From: Halorussus litoreus
Lineage (GTDB): Archaea; Halobacteriota; Halobacteria; Halobacteriales; Haladaptataceae
DNA: 63,879 nt
Reading direction: 5' to 3'
Assembly (NCBI RefSeq): GCF_003382685.1
Contig: NZ_KZ859510.1
Coordinates: forward strand, 47,699-111,577
Made by a program: the position numbers and the translations under genes. This document shows positions 16,746 to 26,340 of the stretch, in pieces. Each line of letters begins with the position of its first letter. Within the stretch, counting starts at the first letter, position 1. The notes beneath the pieces were generated by a model. That model had not been told where the DNA came from. It did no database searches and worked only from the letters and a program-made list of their open reading frames with translations.

Positions 16746-16827
16746 TCGTGGGAGAACGGACGCGCGACTGTGTCCTCGGCGCGCACGACCGGCGTGAACC
16801 TATGACGGTCAGTGACGTGGTACCGGT

Positions 16828-17919
16828 ATGGCTCGCACTTCGAGACGAGCACTCCTACTTGGGGCGGGCGGATCGGTAGCGGCCACGTACGGGATGAACG
16901 GGGTCCTCACCGGGGACGCAGCTTCGCAGGACCGACGCCAAGACGACCAGAAAGTACCGCTCGCCGACGACCGACTGCTGGTCGAGTACTCGTTCGAACG
17001 ACTCCGAGACGAAGTGCTGTCGGGCGGGCCACCGAAAGACGGCATCCCGAGCATCGACGAACCGACGTTCACCGGCGTCGCGGACGCCGACCAGCGGCTC
17101 GACCCCGGCGACGTGGTGTTCGGGGTCGCGAAGGGCGAGGACGTCAAGGCGTACCCGCAGTACGTGCTGGTCCACCACGAGATCGTGAACGACGCGCTCG
17201 ACGGGACGCCGGTGAGCGTCACGTACTGCCCGCTCACGGGGACTGCGATGGGGTTCGAGCGCGGCGAGACGACCTTCGGCGTGTCGGGGAACCTGCTGAA
17301 CAACAACCTCGTGATGTACGACCGCGCGACCGACAGCCGGTGGCCCCAGATGCTGGCGACGGCCATCGACGGAACGCACGAAGGGCGGTCGCTTCGGGAG
17401 TTTCGGCTCGTCTGGACGACGTGGGAGAACTGGAAGACGCGCCATCCCGAGACGGCGGTCCTCTCGGAGGACACCGGCTACCTCCGCGACTACGGTCGTG
17501 ACCCGTACGGCACCTACAACCCCCGCGGCGGGTACTACACCAGCAGTAATACGCTGTTCGAGCGGCTCCGGAACGACGACCGGTATCCGTCGAAGAAGAT
17601 GGTGATCGGCGTCCGGACGGGGGACGGTGCGACTGCCTTCGTGAAGGACGCCCTCCGGGAGCGAGGGGTTATCGAGGGCGAACTCGCCGGAACGCCGGTC
17701 GTCGCCGTCTACAGCCCGGCACTCGACACCGCGTACGTCTACCACAACCCGGACGGTGTTTCCGTGAGCGAGGCCGACGGGGAAGTGGTCGTGGATGGAG
17801 ACGCGTATGCGCCCGACGACCTCCCGCTCGACCGCGCGTACGCCTACGACGTGATGTGGTTCGCGTGGGCTGGTTTCTACCCGAACACTCGCGTCTACGG
17901 TGGGGAGACCGATGGCTGA
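16828..17919 (+). CDS. DUF3179 domain-containing Tat-exported protein
   Basis: This 363-aa protein has an N-terminal Tat-like signal (RTSRRALLLGAGGSVAATYG). The body is the DUF3179 domain, with PPKDGIPSIDEPTF, YPQYVLVHHEIVND, VSVTYCPLTGTAMGF and SGNLLNNNLVMYDR. The conserved Cys in TYCPLTG and the nearby His residues suggest metal or cofactor binding, but the family's activity is not known. Its last 8 nt overlap the next gene, so it is probably co-expressed with the membrane protein and perhaps the propeller protein. Confidence 0.9.
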   Translation: MARTSRRALLLGAGGSVAATYGMNGVLTGDAASQDRRQDDQKVPLADDRLLVEYSFERLRDEVLSGGPPKDGIPSIDEPTFTGVADADQRLDPGDVVFGVAKGEDVKAYPQYVLVHHEIVNDALDGTPVSVTYCPLTGTAMGFERGETTFGVSGNLLNNNLVMYDRATDSRWPQMLATAIDGTHEGRSLREFRLVWTTWENWKTRHPETAVLSEDTGYLRDYGRDPYGTYNPRGGYYTSSNTLFERLRNDDRYPSKKMVIGVRTGDGATAFVKDALRERGVIEGELAGTPVVAVYSPALDTAYVYHNPDGVSVSEADGEVVVDGDAYAPDDLPLDRAYAYDVMWFAWAGFYPNTRVYGGETDG

Positions 17920-18529
17920 CGGGACGACGATAGCCGACGAGACGGCGAACTGGCGCACGCGAGCGACTGGGGCGCTCTCCCGAACTCGCGTCGCCGTCGG
18001 AATGGTACTGCGGCGACGCGACGCGCAGGTCGTGCTGGTCGTAATCGGAGTGGGCTATCTCTTCGCGTACCTGATCGCTATCGGGCAGCTCTCGTTCCGA
18101 GGCGACGCCGTCTCCCTGCTCGTCGTGGACGACCCGCTTTCGCGGGCGTTCGAGCCGATGAGCTACGGGGAGTTCGAACCGGTGGCTCGCGTCGAACTCC
18201 CCGGGCTGACGTACCTGCTCTCGCCGGTGAACGCGGCCATCGGCGTGGGTCTCGGCGGATTGGTCGGACTAAATCTCGCGCTGACCTACCTCGCGTGGAC
18301 GCAACCGAAGGCGTGCGGAATCGCCTCGTCGTCGGCCGGCGCGGTCGCCGGACTCCCGGCGCTGCTTTCAGGGGCCGCGTGCTGTGGCCCGGTGATCTTC
18401 CTCGTCCTCGGGATACAGGCGTCTGGAGTCCTGCTGACCGCGTTCGACGCGCTGCTCCCGCTCGCCGCGATACTGCTCCTCGGGAGCGTCGTCTGGGTCG
18501 GACAGAAGGTGGATCCGGCCGCGTACTGA
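17912..18529 (+). CDS. Multi-pass membrane protein with conserved CC pair
   Basis: This 205-aa protein begins MADGTTIADETANW, overlapping the DUF3179 gene. About four or five membrane segments are seen, for example VLVVIGVGYLFAYLIAIG and LPLAAILLLGSVVWVG. A SGAACCGPVIF motif inside a helix resembles the vicinal-Cys helix of MerT-type and related metal or thiol-relay membrane proteins. Overlap with a DUF3179 protein suggests a joint role at the membrane. Function unknown. Confidence 0.8.
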   Translation: MADGTTIADETANWRTRATGALSRTRVAVGMVLRRRDAQVVLVVIGVGYLFAYLIAIGQLSFRGDAVSLLVVDDPLSRAFEPMSYGEFEPVARVELPGLTYLLSPVNAAIGVGLGGLVGLNLALTYLAWTQPKACGIASSSAGAVAGLPALLSGAACCGPVIFLVLGIQASGVLLTAFDALLPLAAILLLGSVVWVGQKVDPAAY

Positions 18530-18644
18530 GTCCGATTAGCATTCCGGTCCGTTCCGCGTCGAGGGTAGCTCGCCGACCGTTGGGACGACGACTCTCGGAG
18601 GCAGTACGCTGATAGGAGTGTCCCCCGTTCGAACACGGACAGTC

Positions 18645-19931
18645 ATGACCGACGACTCCGAGAGCGGCCCGCTGTATCCGAACCGGGGAGCGCAATCGGG
18701 AACGCGGAACGTCTCGCGCCGCCGACTGCTGTCGGGGTCGGTGGCTGCCGGCGCGACCGCGACCGCCGGCTGTACCGGCACCTCCTCCGAGTCGGTGCAG
18801 ACAGGGGCGGAGACGGATAGCGAGACCGTCTTCGTGTTCAACACCGGCGACAAGACGGTCAGCGTCGTCGACGCCGAAGTCGACGAGGTCGTCGCGACGC
18901 CGCACCTCGGCGTGACGGCGTCGTTCCCGTCGAACCAGTTCGCACCGGGGCTGACCGACGCCCCGGACGACCCGCTCTGGCTCAACGTCGACCGCGGAGT
19001 GCGGGCGGTAGCGGTCGGATCGCTCTCGGAGGCGGCGGCGATAGAGACCGGCTCGGGCGCGAACTGGCTGGAGGTGACGCCGGACGGCGACCACCTCGTG
19101 GTGAGCGCACGCGAACCGGCCCACGCCCAGTACCGCCTCGACGCCGACCCGGAGTCCGACTCGTTCGGGGAGGTTACCGCGGAGATCGACCGGACTGACG
19201 AAGGCGGGCGGGGCGACAGGGACGGCCCCGGTCCCTGCGACGTCACCATTCATCCCGGCGGCGAGTACGCCTACGTGCCGGACATCTTCGGCGACACGCT
19301 GTCGGTCGTCGACGTCGAGGCGTTCGAACTCGAAACGCAGATTCAGGTTCCGACAGTCGGGGATGCGGACGCCGCCCGGCCGTGGATGGCGACGGCAGGC
19401 TGGGACGGGGACGTGATGCTCGTCGAGAACGACGAGGGCGCGACCGGCACCGAGAGCATCTGGGACGTCAGCGACCCGGCAGCGCCCACGGAGACGGTCC
19501 GGTTGACGAGCGAGGACGGACTCGGCGAGCGGCCGCTCACGAGCGAGATCGGCCCCGACTCGGAGACGGGGTACGTGTTCACGCCCGGAACGAACGACGT
19601 CACGGTGATCGACCTCGCCGACGGTTCGGTGGCCGAGCGCATCGACCTCGGCGGCAAAGCCTTCGTCGGGACGTGGGGACCGAACCGCGAGCGACTCTAC
19701 GTCCCCGTGCAGACGAACGACGAGGTGAAAGTCATCGACCACGCGAGCCGCGAACTCGCCGCGACGATTCCGGTCGGTGCGAACCCCTACGGCGCGACGG
19801 CGGCGACCGTCCGCCCCGAGGAGGACGCCGCCGCGAACGCGTTGGGAACGTTGGCGACGCTCGGCGTCGAACTCTCCGAAGCGGGAACGACCTACTGTAT
19901 CGGAAACTGTGCGTGCGGTCACCAGTTGTAG
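18645..19931 (+). CDS. YVTN-type beta-propeller lipoprotein
   Basis: This 428-aa protein has an N-terminal Tat region (NVSRRRLLSGSVAAGATAT) with lipobox TAGC. Repeats of the type NTGDKTVSVVDAEVDEVVAT, GDTLSVVDVEAFELETQI and GTNDVTVIDLADGSVAER indicate a surface beta-propeller. The C-terminus carries a compact Cys motif, CIGNCACGH, that could bind metal or form disulfides. It follows the membrane protein by about 115 nt. Function unknown; possibly part of the DUF3179 locus. Confidence 0.82.
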   Translation: MTDDSESGPLYPNRGAQSGTRNVSRRRLLSGSVAAGATATAGCTGTSSESVQTGAETDSETVFVFNTGDKTVSVVDAEVDEVVATPHLGVTASFPSNQFAPGLTDAPDDPLWLNVDRGVRAVAVGSLSEAAAIETGSGANWLEVTPDGDHLVVSAREPAHAQYRLDADPESDSFGEVTAEIDRTDEGGRGDRDGPGPCDVTIHPGGEYAYVPDIFGDTLSVVDVEAFELETQIQVPTVGDADAARPWMATAGWDGDVMLVENDEGATGTESIWDVSDPAAPTETVRLTSEDGLGERPLTSEIGPDSETGYVFTPGTNDVTVIDLADGSVAERIDLGGKAFVGTWGPNRERLYVPVQTNDEVKVIDHASRELAATIPVGANPYGATAATVRPEEDAAANALGTLATLGVELSEAGTTYCIGNCACGHQL

Positions 19932-20302
19932 CGACGCCTGTCGTAGATGGGGGCTTCGCTTTGCATCCTCTCCGTTATCAATCGCCAGTTCCGGGACGTA
20001 GCCGCTCCCACAATCCGTATTTCGAAAGAGTCGCGGGACTCGATTAGAACCAAAATGGTACAATTATTCTTGTCTACATGGCTGCGGCGGCGGTGAGTGA
20101 TGCCGGTCGGACCACCCACCGTCCTGCTTCGGAACGCGATGTAACAGAGTCGGTCACTTGTCGCTCGTCGTCGCCATTCGCAAGCGTCGCCGTCCTCCAG
20201 TCGTCACGTCTGCGCCGACGCTCCAACTCCCCCGCACCGACAGCTCCACTTCCGGTCCGCATCACGAAACTTCTTATCGGATGAGGAACTAAGAGTGGGT
20301 GA
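19932..20302. other. Intergenic region upstream of mcm
   Basis: About 370 bp with no convincing gene. An AT-richer patch (AAAATGGTACAATTATTC around 20052-20069) could be a promoter remnant. CTTCTTATCGG about 25-35 nt before the mcm ATG is a weak TATA candidate. Confidence 0.5.
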
Positions 20303-23300
20303 ATGGCTCGCGCGGAAAATACGGAACTCATCGACACCTTCGAGCAGTTCTACCGGCGGTACTACAGCGACGAGATCGGCGAACTCGCGCAGAACTACCC
20401 CGGCGAGCAGCGCTCGCTGTTCGTCGACTGGACCGACCTCTACAGGTTCGACGCCGACCTCGCCGACGACTTCATCTCCCAGCCCGAGCAGCACCGCGAG
20501 TACGCCGAGGAGGCACTGCGGCTCTACGACCTCCCGGTGGACGTGAGCCTCGGGCAGGCCCACGTGCGCGTCGAGACCCTCGACCAGCACACGGACATCC
20601 GGGCCATCCGCGCGCGACACGTCAACAATCTCGTGAGCGTGCAGGGCATCGTCCGGAAGGCGACCAACGTCCGGCCGAAGATACAGGAGGCCGCCTTCGA
20701 GTGCCAGCGCTGTGGCACCCTGACCTACATCCCCCAGAGCAGCGGCGACTTCCAGGAGCCCCACGAGTGTCAGGGCTGCGAGCGACAGGGCCCGTTCCAG
20801 ATCAACTTCGACCAGTCGGAGTTCGTCGACTCCCAGAAGCTCCGCATCCAGGAGAGCCCCGAAGGCCTCCGCGGCGGGGAGACGCCCCAGAGCATCGACG
20901 TGCACATCGAGGACGACATCACGGGCAACGTGACGCCCGGCGACCACGTCACGGTCACGGGCATCCTCCACCTCGAACAGCAGGGCAACGATCAGGAGAA
21001 GTCCGCGGTGTTCGACGTGTACATGGACGGCATGTCGGTCACCATCGAGGACGAGGAGTTCGAGGAGATGGACATCACCGACGAGGACAAGAAGGAGATC
21101 GTCGAACTCTCGAACGAGGACGACATCTACGACAAGATGGTCGCCTCGATGGCTCCGGCCATCTACGGCTACGACGAGGAGAAGCTCGCGATGATCCTCC
21201 AGTTGTTCTCCGGTGTGACGAAGCATCTCCCCGACGAGTCCCGGATTCGGGGCGACCTGCACATGCTGCTGATCGGTGACCCCGGTACGGGTAAGTGTCT
21301 CGAAGGCGATACGAAGGTCACGCTCGCGGACGGGACCGAGAAGCCCATCCGCGAAATCGTCGAAACCAACCTCGACGACCCGAAGCCGGTCGACGACGGC
21401 GTGTACCAGGAGGTCGATATTCCGCTTCCGTCGATGGACGACGACGGAACACTCGTTCAAAAGCGCGCGACGAAGGTCTGGAAGCGGGAGGCTCCGGACG
21501 AGATGTATCGGATTCAGACGGCGAGTGGGACGGAACTCGAAGTTACGCCGTCGCATCCGCTCTTCGTTCAGGCGGATGGCGCGTTCGAGGCAGTTCGGGC
21601 TGAAGGGCTTCGAGAGGGGGACTCCGTGGCTGTTCACGATGCGAATTCCGTAGCTATGACCGATGGCGGCGTCGAGGCTACGGCTGGCGTTCAGCAACCT
21701 CCAACTCAGACTCTCGGTTCGAGGGTAAGCCAATCCGAAATCACGTCCATCGAAACCGTCACTCCGGACTACGACTGGGTGTACGACCTCGAAGTCGAGG
21801 GGACGCACAACTACCTCTCGAACAACGTCGTCTCGCACAACTCCCAGATGATCTCGTACGTCCAGAACATCGCGCCGCGCTCGGTGTACACCTCCGGGAA
21901 GGGGTCGTCGAGCGCTGGCCTCACCGCAGCTGCTGTGAGAGACGACTTCGGCGACGGCCAGCAGTGGTCGCTCGAAGCCGGCGCGCTGGTGCTCGCGGAC
22001 AAGGGCATCGCGGCAGTGGACGAACTGGACAAGATGCGATGCGTGACCGGCGACACGCTGGTCCACCTCGGCGACGGACGAGTCTCGCGCATCCGGGACG
22101 TCGCGCGCGAAGCGGCCGACGCCGGCACCATCGAAGAACTCCCGAACGGCCGGACGATACGCGACGTGGGCATCAAGGCGTGGACGATGACCGACGACGA
22201 TCGACTCGTCAAGCGCCCGGTCACGGCAGTCCACGAGTACGACGCGCCGGACGAACTCACCACGGTCACGGTCGAATCCGGCGAGGAGTTGACGGCGACT
22301 CGCGACCATCCGTTCTTCGCGCTCGAGGACGGCGAGCGGGTCGAGAAGCCCGCCGCCGACCTCGCCCCCGGCGACTGGGTGTACGTCCCTCGTCGTCTCT
22401 CGCAGCCGGCGGCAGACGGGGGAACGGTCGCCTCTCGGGCTGTTCCGAGTGAGAGTACCGCGAGGATGGAGCCCGCGATGGGTGCCGTACTCGGCTATCT
22501 ATCGGGCGACGGGAACGTCTACTACGACCGCGACGAGGGCGTCTACGGAATTCGGTTCATCAACAAAGAAGAACAGCTACTGACCGACTTCGAGCGAGCG
22601 TGTCGCGACGCTTTCGACGCCACGACCGTACGCCCTCCGAGCGAACAGCGCGACGACGGCGTCGAGACCGTTCGACTGTCGGGCCGGGAGTACGCCGACG
22701 CGGTCCTCGACGCCGGAATGAACCTCGAAACGTACGACGACAAGGCGTTCCCCGAGGGCGTCACAGATGCGTCGGCCGCCACGAAGGCGGCATTCGTCCG
22801 AGCGCTGGCCGACAGCGAAGGCAGCGTCGACGTCGCCACCGGCAACGTCAAGATACATTCGTCGAGCTACGAACTGCTGCTGGGCGTCAAGAGCCTACTG
22901 CTGGAGTTCGACGTGTCGACCCAGATCCAGACGAAAGAACGCGATAGCAGACGCGACGTTCACGTGCTCGCCATCACGGCGGCGGATTCGCTCGACGCGT
23001 TCGACCGTCACGTCGGGTTCACGCTCGACAGGAAACAGTCGGCGCTCGAAGCGGTCTGCGAGGCGTCGTCCGGCGACAGGACGATACTCGACGTAATTCC
23101 CGAATGCGGTGGCCTGCTCGCGGATATCCGGGAGTCGCTTCGGCTTCATCAGTCCGAATGCGGCATCGGCGACGTGACGTACTGCAACTTCGAGAACGGC
23201 GACGCCAACGTGTCGCTCCGTCTCGCTCGGAACATCCTCGCAGCGTTCGAGGATCGCAAGGCGGACGCCGAGACCACGATGGAAACGCTGGCCGGCGAAT

Positions 23301-24868
23301 GCAACTGGACGACGCTCGACGCGGTGAAAGACCGGTATCACGTCTCGCAGGCAGAACTCGCCGACGGTACCACGTACACCCAACCAGCGATTTCGCGCGA
23401 GTGGGGCGAAAGCGACGAACTCCGCGAGCTGGTCATCGAGCGTCTCCACGAAGTCGTCGAGTCGGTGGCAGGGACGGATCTCGCCCAGTTCCGGTCGCTG
23501 GTCCGCGGAGACGTGAAGTGGCGGCGCATCGACGCTGTCGAGACGACGGCGGCCGAAGCGTCCGGCGACAGGACCCGGCTGCTCCGGGGGAAACTCGCGG
23601 ACGTACTCGGTTGTTCGCCCGAGGACGCCGTCGAGATGGGACGACACCTACTGGCAGTCGACCCGTCCACGGGTTCGTGGGACGCGCTCGGTGCGGAAAT
23701 CGACCGCCACGGCGTCTCGTTCACCGACCTCGCTCGCGATCTCGACGTCGCACAGTCGACAGTTTCGCGGTGGTTCAACGGCGAGGTCGAGACGGATCGG
23801 TTCCCCGAGGTCGAGTCGGTCGCGCTCGACCGCATCCGGGTAGTCCGGGACGAGGTGGAGCGATTGGTCGACGCTATCGAGGCGAGCAGGAAACCCAAGG
23901 TCTACGACTTGACGGTCGAGGGAACGCACAACTTCGTCGCGAGCGGGATGGTGGTCCACAACTCCGAGGACCGGTCGGCGATGCACGAGGCGCTCGAACA
24001 GCAGAAGATCTCCATCTCGAAGGCCGGGATCAACGCCACGCTCAAGTCCCGGTGTTCGCTCCTCGGGGCGGCCAACCCCAAGTACGGTCGGTTCGACCAG
24101 TACGAGCCCATCGGTGAGCAGATCGACCTCGAACCCGCGCTCGTCTCGCGGTTCGACCTCATCTTCACGGTCACCGACAAGCCCAACGAGGAGGAGGACC
24201 GCCGGCTGGCCGAACACATCCTGCAGACGAACTACGCGGGTCAGCTGAACACCCAGCGCACGGAGATGAGCGCGCCCAACATCACGCAGGAGGAGGTCGA
24301 CAGCCAGACCGATCAGGTCGCGCCCGCCATCGACCCCGACCTGTTGCGCAAGTACATCGCGTACTCGAAGCGCAACTGCTTCCCGACGATGACCGAGGAC
24401 GCCAAGGAAGTCATCGAGGACTTCTACGTCGACCTCCGGACGAAGGGGGCCGACGAGGACGCGCCCGTCCCCGTAACCGCTCGGAAGCTGGAGGCCCTCG
24501 TTCGTCTCGCGGAGGCCAGCGCCCGCGTGCGTCTCTCGGACAGCGTGGAGGTCGAGGACGCCGAGCGCTCCGTGCGAATCACCCGGTCGTGTCTGCAAGA
24601 CATCGGCGTCGACCCCGAGACGGGCCAGTTCGACGCCGACGTGGTCGAGACGGGCACCTCGAAGACCCAGCGCGACCGCATCAAGAACCTCAAGCAGCTC
24701 ATCTCCGAGATCGAGGAGGACTACGACGAAGGTGCGCCCGTCGACGAGGTGATGTCCCGCGCCGACGAGATCGGCATGGAGCAGTCGAAGGCCGAACACG
24801 AGATAGACAAGCTCAAACAGAAGGGCGAGGTGTACGAGCCCTCGACCGACCACCTGCGGACGACCTGA
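20303..24868 (+). CDS. mcm: Replicative helicase MCM containing two inteins
   Basis: This is the archaeal hexameric DNA helicase that unwinds DNA ahead of the fork. The precursor is 1521 aa; removing the inteins leaves about 698 aa, normal for haloarchaeal MCM. The N-terminal domain has a zinc site starting at Cys134 (CQRCGT ... CQGC). Walker A reads GDPGTGK and is split after Lys by intein 1. Walker B DELDKMR is split after Arg by intein 2. SRFDLIF near 1280 marks the arginine-finger region, and a C-terminal winged helix ends the protein. Five conserved haloarchaeal genes follow on the same strand. Activity requires both inteins to splice. Confidence 0.97.
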   Translation: MARAENTELIDTFEQFYRRYYSDEIGELAQNYPGEQRSLFVDWTDLYRFDADLADDFISQPEQHREYAEEALRLYDLPVDVSLGQAHVRVETLDQHTDIRAIRARHVNNLVSVQGIVRKATNVRPKIQEAAFECQRCGTLTYIPQSSGDFQEPHECQGCERQGPFQINFDQSEFVDSQKLRIQESPEGLRGGETPQSIDVHIEDDITGNVTPGDHVTVTGILHLEQQGNDQEKSAVFDVYMDGMSVTIEDEEFEEMDITDEDKKEIVELSNEDDIYDKMVASMAPAIYGYDEEKLAMILQLFSGVTKHLPDESRIRGDLHMLLIGDPGTGKCLEGDTKVTLADGTEKPIREIVETNLDDPKPVDDGVYQEVDIPLPSMDDDGTLVQKRATKVWKREAPDEMYRIQTASGTELEVTPSHPLFVQADGAFEAVRAEGLREGDSVAVHDANSVAMTDGGVEATAGVQQPPTQTLGSRVSQSEITSIETVTPDYDWVYDLEVEGTHNYLSNNVVSHNSQMISYVQNIAPRSVYTSGKGSSSAGLTAAAVRDDFGDGQQWSLEAGALVLADKGIAAVDELDKMRCVTGDTLVHLGDGRVSRIRDVAREAADAGTIEELPNGRTIRDVGIKAWTMTDDDRLVKRPVTAVHEYDAPDELTTVTVESGEELTATRDHPFFALEDGERVEKPAADLAPGDWVYVPRRLSQPAADGGTVASRAVPSESTARMEPAMGAVLGYLSGDGNVYYDRDEGVYGIRFINKEEQLLTDFERACRDAFDATTVRPPSEQRDDGVETVRLSGREYADAVLDAGMNLETYDDKAFPEGVTDASAATKAAFVRALADSEGSVDVATGNVKIHSSSYELLLGVKSLLLEFDVSTQIQTKERDSRRDVHVLAITAADSLDAFDRHVGFTLDRKQSALEAVCEASSGDRTILDVIPECGGLLADIRESLRLHQSECGIGDVTYCNFENGDANVSLRLARNILAAFEDRKADAETTMETLAGECNWTTLDAVKDRYHVSQAELADGTTYTQPAISREWGESDELRELVIERLHEVVESVAGTDLAQFRSLVRGDVKWRRIDAVETTAAEASGDRTRLLRGKLADVLGCSPEDAVEMGRHLLAVDPSTGSWDALGAEIDRHGVSFTDLARDLDVAQSTVSRWFNGEVETDRFPEVESVALDRIRVVRDEVERLVDAIEASRKPKVYDLTVEGTHNFVASGMVVHNSEDRSAMHEALEQQKISISKAGINATLKSRCSLLGAANPKYGRFDQYEPIGEQIDLEPALVSRFDLIFTVTDKPNEEEDRRLAEHILQTNYAGQLNTQRTEMSAPNITQEEVDSQTDQVAPAIDPDLLRKYIAYSKRNCFPTMTEDAKEVIEDFYVDLRTKGADEDAPVPVTARKLEALVRLAEASARVRLSDSVEVEDAERSVRITRSCLQDIGVDPETGQFDADVVETGTSKTQRDRIKNLKQLISEIEEDYDEGAPVDEVMSRADEIGMEQSKAEHEIDKLKQKGEVYEPSTDHLRTT
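21296..21841 (+). other. MCM intein 1 (mini-intein, 182 aa)
   Basis: This intein occupies precursor residues 332-513. It begins with Cys (CLEGDTKVTLADG, block A), has a block B GTELEVTPSHPLFV with the TxxH-type motif, and ends VVSHN followed by Ser as the +1 residue. There is no LAGLIDADG region between blocks B and F, so it is splicing-only. The insertion is directly after the Walker A Lys. Confidence 0.93.
22040..23962 (+). other. MCM intein 2 (641 aa, with LAGLIDADG homing endonuclease)
   Basis: This intein occupies precursor residues 580-1220. It begins CVTGDTLVHLGDGRV and ends GMVVHN with Ser as +1. Block B is SGEELTATRDHPFFALE. The endonuclease has two dodecapeptide motifs: LGYLSGDGN, and AFVRALADSEGSVD about 100 residues later. 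A C-terminal insert carries a helix-turn-helix-like stretch (LARDLDVAQSTVSRWFNGE), probably a DNA-recognition module. The insertion is in the Walker B region. Confidence 0.93.
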
Positions 24869-24870
24869 CG

Positions 24871-25194
24871 ATGGACCGAATCTCCGCCCTCCGGAACATC
24901 GAAGAAGCGCTCGCCGAGTTCGAGACCGGCGAGGCCGACCTCGACGCGACCGAGCGCCGCGTCGTGACCGTCCTCCGGACGTACGCCACCGAGTTCGAAG
25001 ACGAGACGCTGTCGGCCTACCGCGCGTCGGGCGACGACCGCGCGGACGGCCTCGTCGTCGTGGCCGAGTCGCGGTCGGAGGCTCGCGCTCGCGTAGCCGA
25101 CCTGCTCGACGCCGAGTCGTCGGACGCCGAATCACGGGACGCCGACCCACCGGACGCCGAATCGCTGGAGTTCGAGCTCGAACAGGTGGGCTGA
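24871..25194 (+). CDS. Conserved haloarchaeal protein downstream of mcm (DUF7854-like)
   Basis: This 107-aa acidic protein begins MDRISALRNIEEALAEFE, 2 nt after the mcm stop, so it is translationally coupled. The first 75 residues are helical with a short beta stretch (DGLVVVAESRSEARARV). The tail is a low-complexity run of imperfect DAES/DADP repeats. There is no catalytic motif. Position suggests a replication-linked role, but that is inference. Confidence 0.82.
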   Translation: MDRISALRNIEEALAEFETGEADLDATERRVVTVLRTYATEFEDETLSAYRASGDDRADGLVVVAESRSEARARVADLLDAESSDAESRDADPPDAESLEFELEQVG

Positions 25195-25305
25195 CACGTC
25201 ACTCGTGTGGGGCTTCAGATGGGAAAATAAATAAGCCCGCTTCCCATAGAACCATTCATTCAACCCGGACGCTCGCTGGAGTCTTGACGGGAACCCACGC
25301 TACCG

Positions 25306-25941
25306 ATGAAATCCGAGGGTCACGGCGGAAACGAACCGGTCCTTGACGCGGTCGAGAGAGGGTCGTCCGTCCTGCTGCTCGCGCCCTCGATCCACGCCGC
25401 GACCGACGACGCGTGTCTCGGCCTGCTCTCGGTCGACGACCCCCGCGAGCAGGACGTGCTGTGGGTCACCTACACGCGCTCGCCGGACGACTGTATCCAA
25501 GACTGGCTCGCTCACGCCGGGGAGCGACCCCGGAACCTGCAGTTCGTCAGCGTCGGCGAGACTACCCGGTCGGCCTCGGCGGCGTCGGGTGGCGGTTCGT
25601 CGACCCGCCCGGGCGACGAACTCGTGGAGACGCTGACCAGTCCGGGCGACCTGACCGGACTGGGAATCACGCTCAGCGAGATCCTCAAGGAGTGGGACGG
25701 CGACGGTAACGAGGCCGTCGCGTGCTTCGACTCGCTGACGGCGCTACTCCAGTACGCCGACCTCCAGACCGTGTACAAGTTCCTCCACGTTCTGACCGGT
25801 CGGTTCGACGCGGCTGACGTGACCGCCCACTTCCACCTCGACCCCGACGCGTGCGACCAGCAGACGGTCAGCACGCTCACCTCGCTGTTCGACACGGTGG
25901 TCGAACTGGAGGAGGACGGGTGGACCGTCCGCAGTCGATAG
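25306..25941 (+). CDS. RecA-fold-like conserved haloarchaeal protein (DUF7504-like)
   Basis: This 211-aa cytoplasmic protein has strand-helix alternation like a RecA/KaiC domain: SSVLLLAPS sits where a P-loop would be but lacks GKT, and VACFDSLTALLQYADLQ resembles the Walker B and following segment. A Ser/Gly-rich loop near residue 95 looks variable. It is therefore probably a non-ATP-binding relative. It starts the second part of the mcm-linked gene series; an AAAATAAATAAG stretch lies 70-80 nt upstream. Confidence 0.8.
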   Translation: MKSEGHGGNEPVLDAVERGSSVLLLAPSIHAATDDACLGLLSVDDPREQDVLWVTYTRSPDDCIQDWLAHAGERPRNLQFVSVGETTRSASAASGGGSSTRPGDELVETLTSPGDLTGLGITLSEILKEWDGDGNEAVACFDSLTALLQYADLQTVYKFLHVLTGRFDAADVTAHFHLDPDACDQQTVSTLTSLFDTVVELEEDGWTVRSR

Positions 25942-25945
25942 TGAA

Positions 25946-25954
25946 TTTTTAAAC
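25946..25954 (+). promoter_or_regulatory. TATA box inside the gene series
   Basis: TTTTTAAAC is centred 28 nt upstream of the GTG at 25978, just after the preceding stop codon. This suggests an internal leaderless promoter. Confidence 0.6.
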
Positions 25955-25977
25955 CCGGTGGCGCAGAAATAAACCCT

Positions 25978-26340
25978 GTGCTGCTCGTCGTGACCTACTC
26001 GCGAGCCGCCCGGCAGACGCTCCGGAACGTCTGCAACGGGCACGAGGAGACTGTCGTCCAACGCTTGGGCCGCGCGGCCCTGCTGGAAGCGACCGAACTC
26101 GGCGCGTTCCTCGCGCTCCGGCTCCGAGCGAAACACGCTGGTGACGTGCAGGTCGAGCGCACCGCACCGTTCAACGAGTTCGCGGCGGTGCCCGAGACGG
26201 TCCAGGACGCCGCTGCGGCCTACGAGGACCGCGAGCACCCGAGCACTCCGTACGCCGCGTTCGCTGCCGGGACCGACCACCCCGCGGTCGAGTCGATGCG
26301 CGACGCGGAACTGCGGGAGTCCGCCGAGTCACGAGAATGA
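25978..26340 (+). CDS. Conserved haloarchaeal protein (DUF7855-like)
   Basis: This 120-aa protein starts with GTG (protein MLLVVTYSRAARQTLRN). The first half looks like a small alpha/beta fold, with VVTYSR then RLGRAALLEATELGAFL. The rest is acidic and helical. There is no known catalytic motif. Its stop overlaps the start of the next gene by 4 nt, implying coupled translation. Function unknown. Confidence 0.8.
   Translation: MLLVVTYSRAARQTLRNVCNGHEETVVQRLGRAALLEATELGAFLALRLRAKHAGDVQVERTAPFNEFAAVPETVQDAAAAYEDREHPSTPYAAFAAGTDHPAVESMRDAELRESAESRE

Noticed and set aside
20074-20284. Small frames between the propeller gene and mcm
   Set aside because: Composition is Arg/Ser-rich with no acidic bias, and no promoter or start signal fits.
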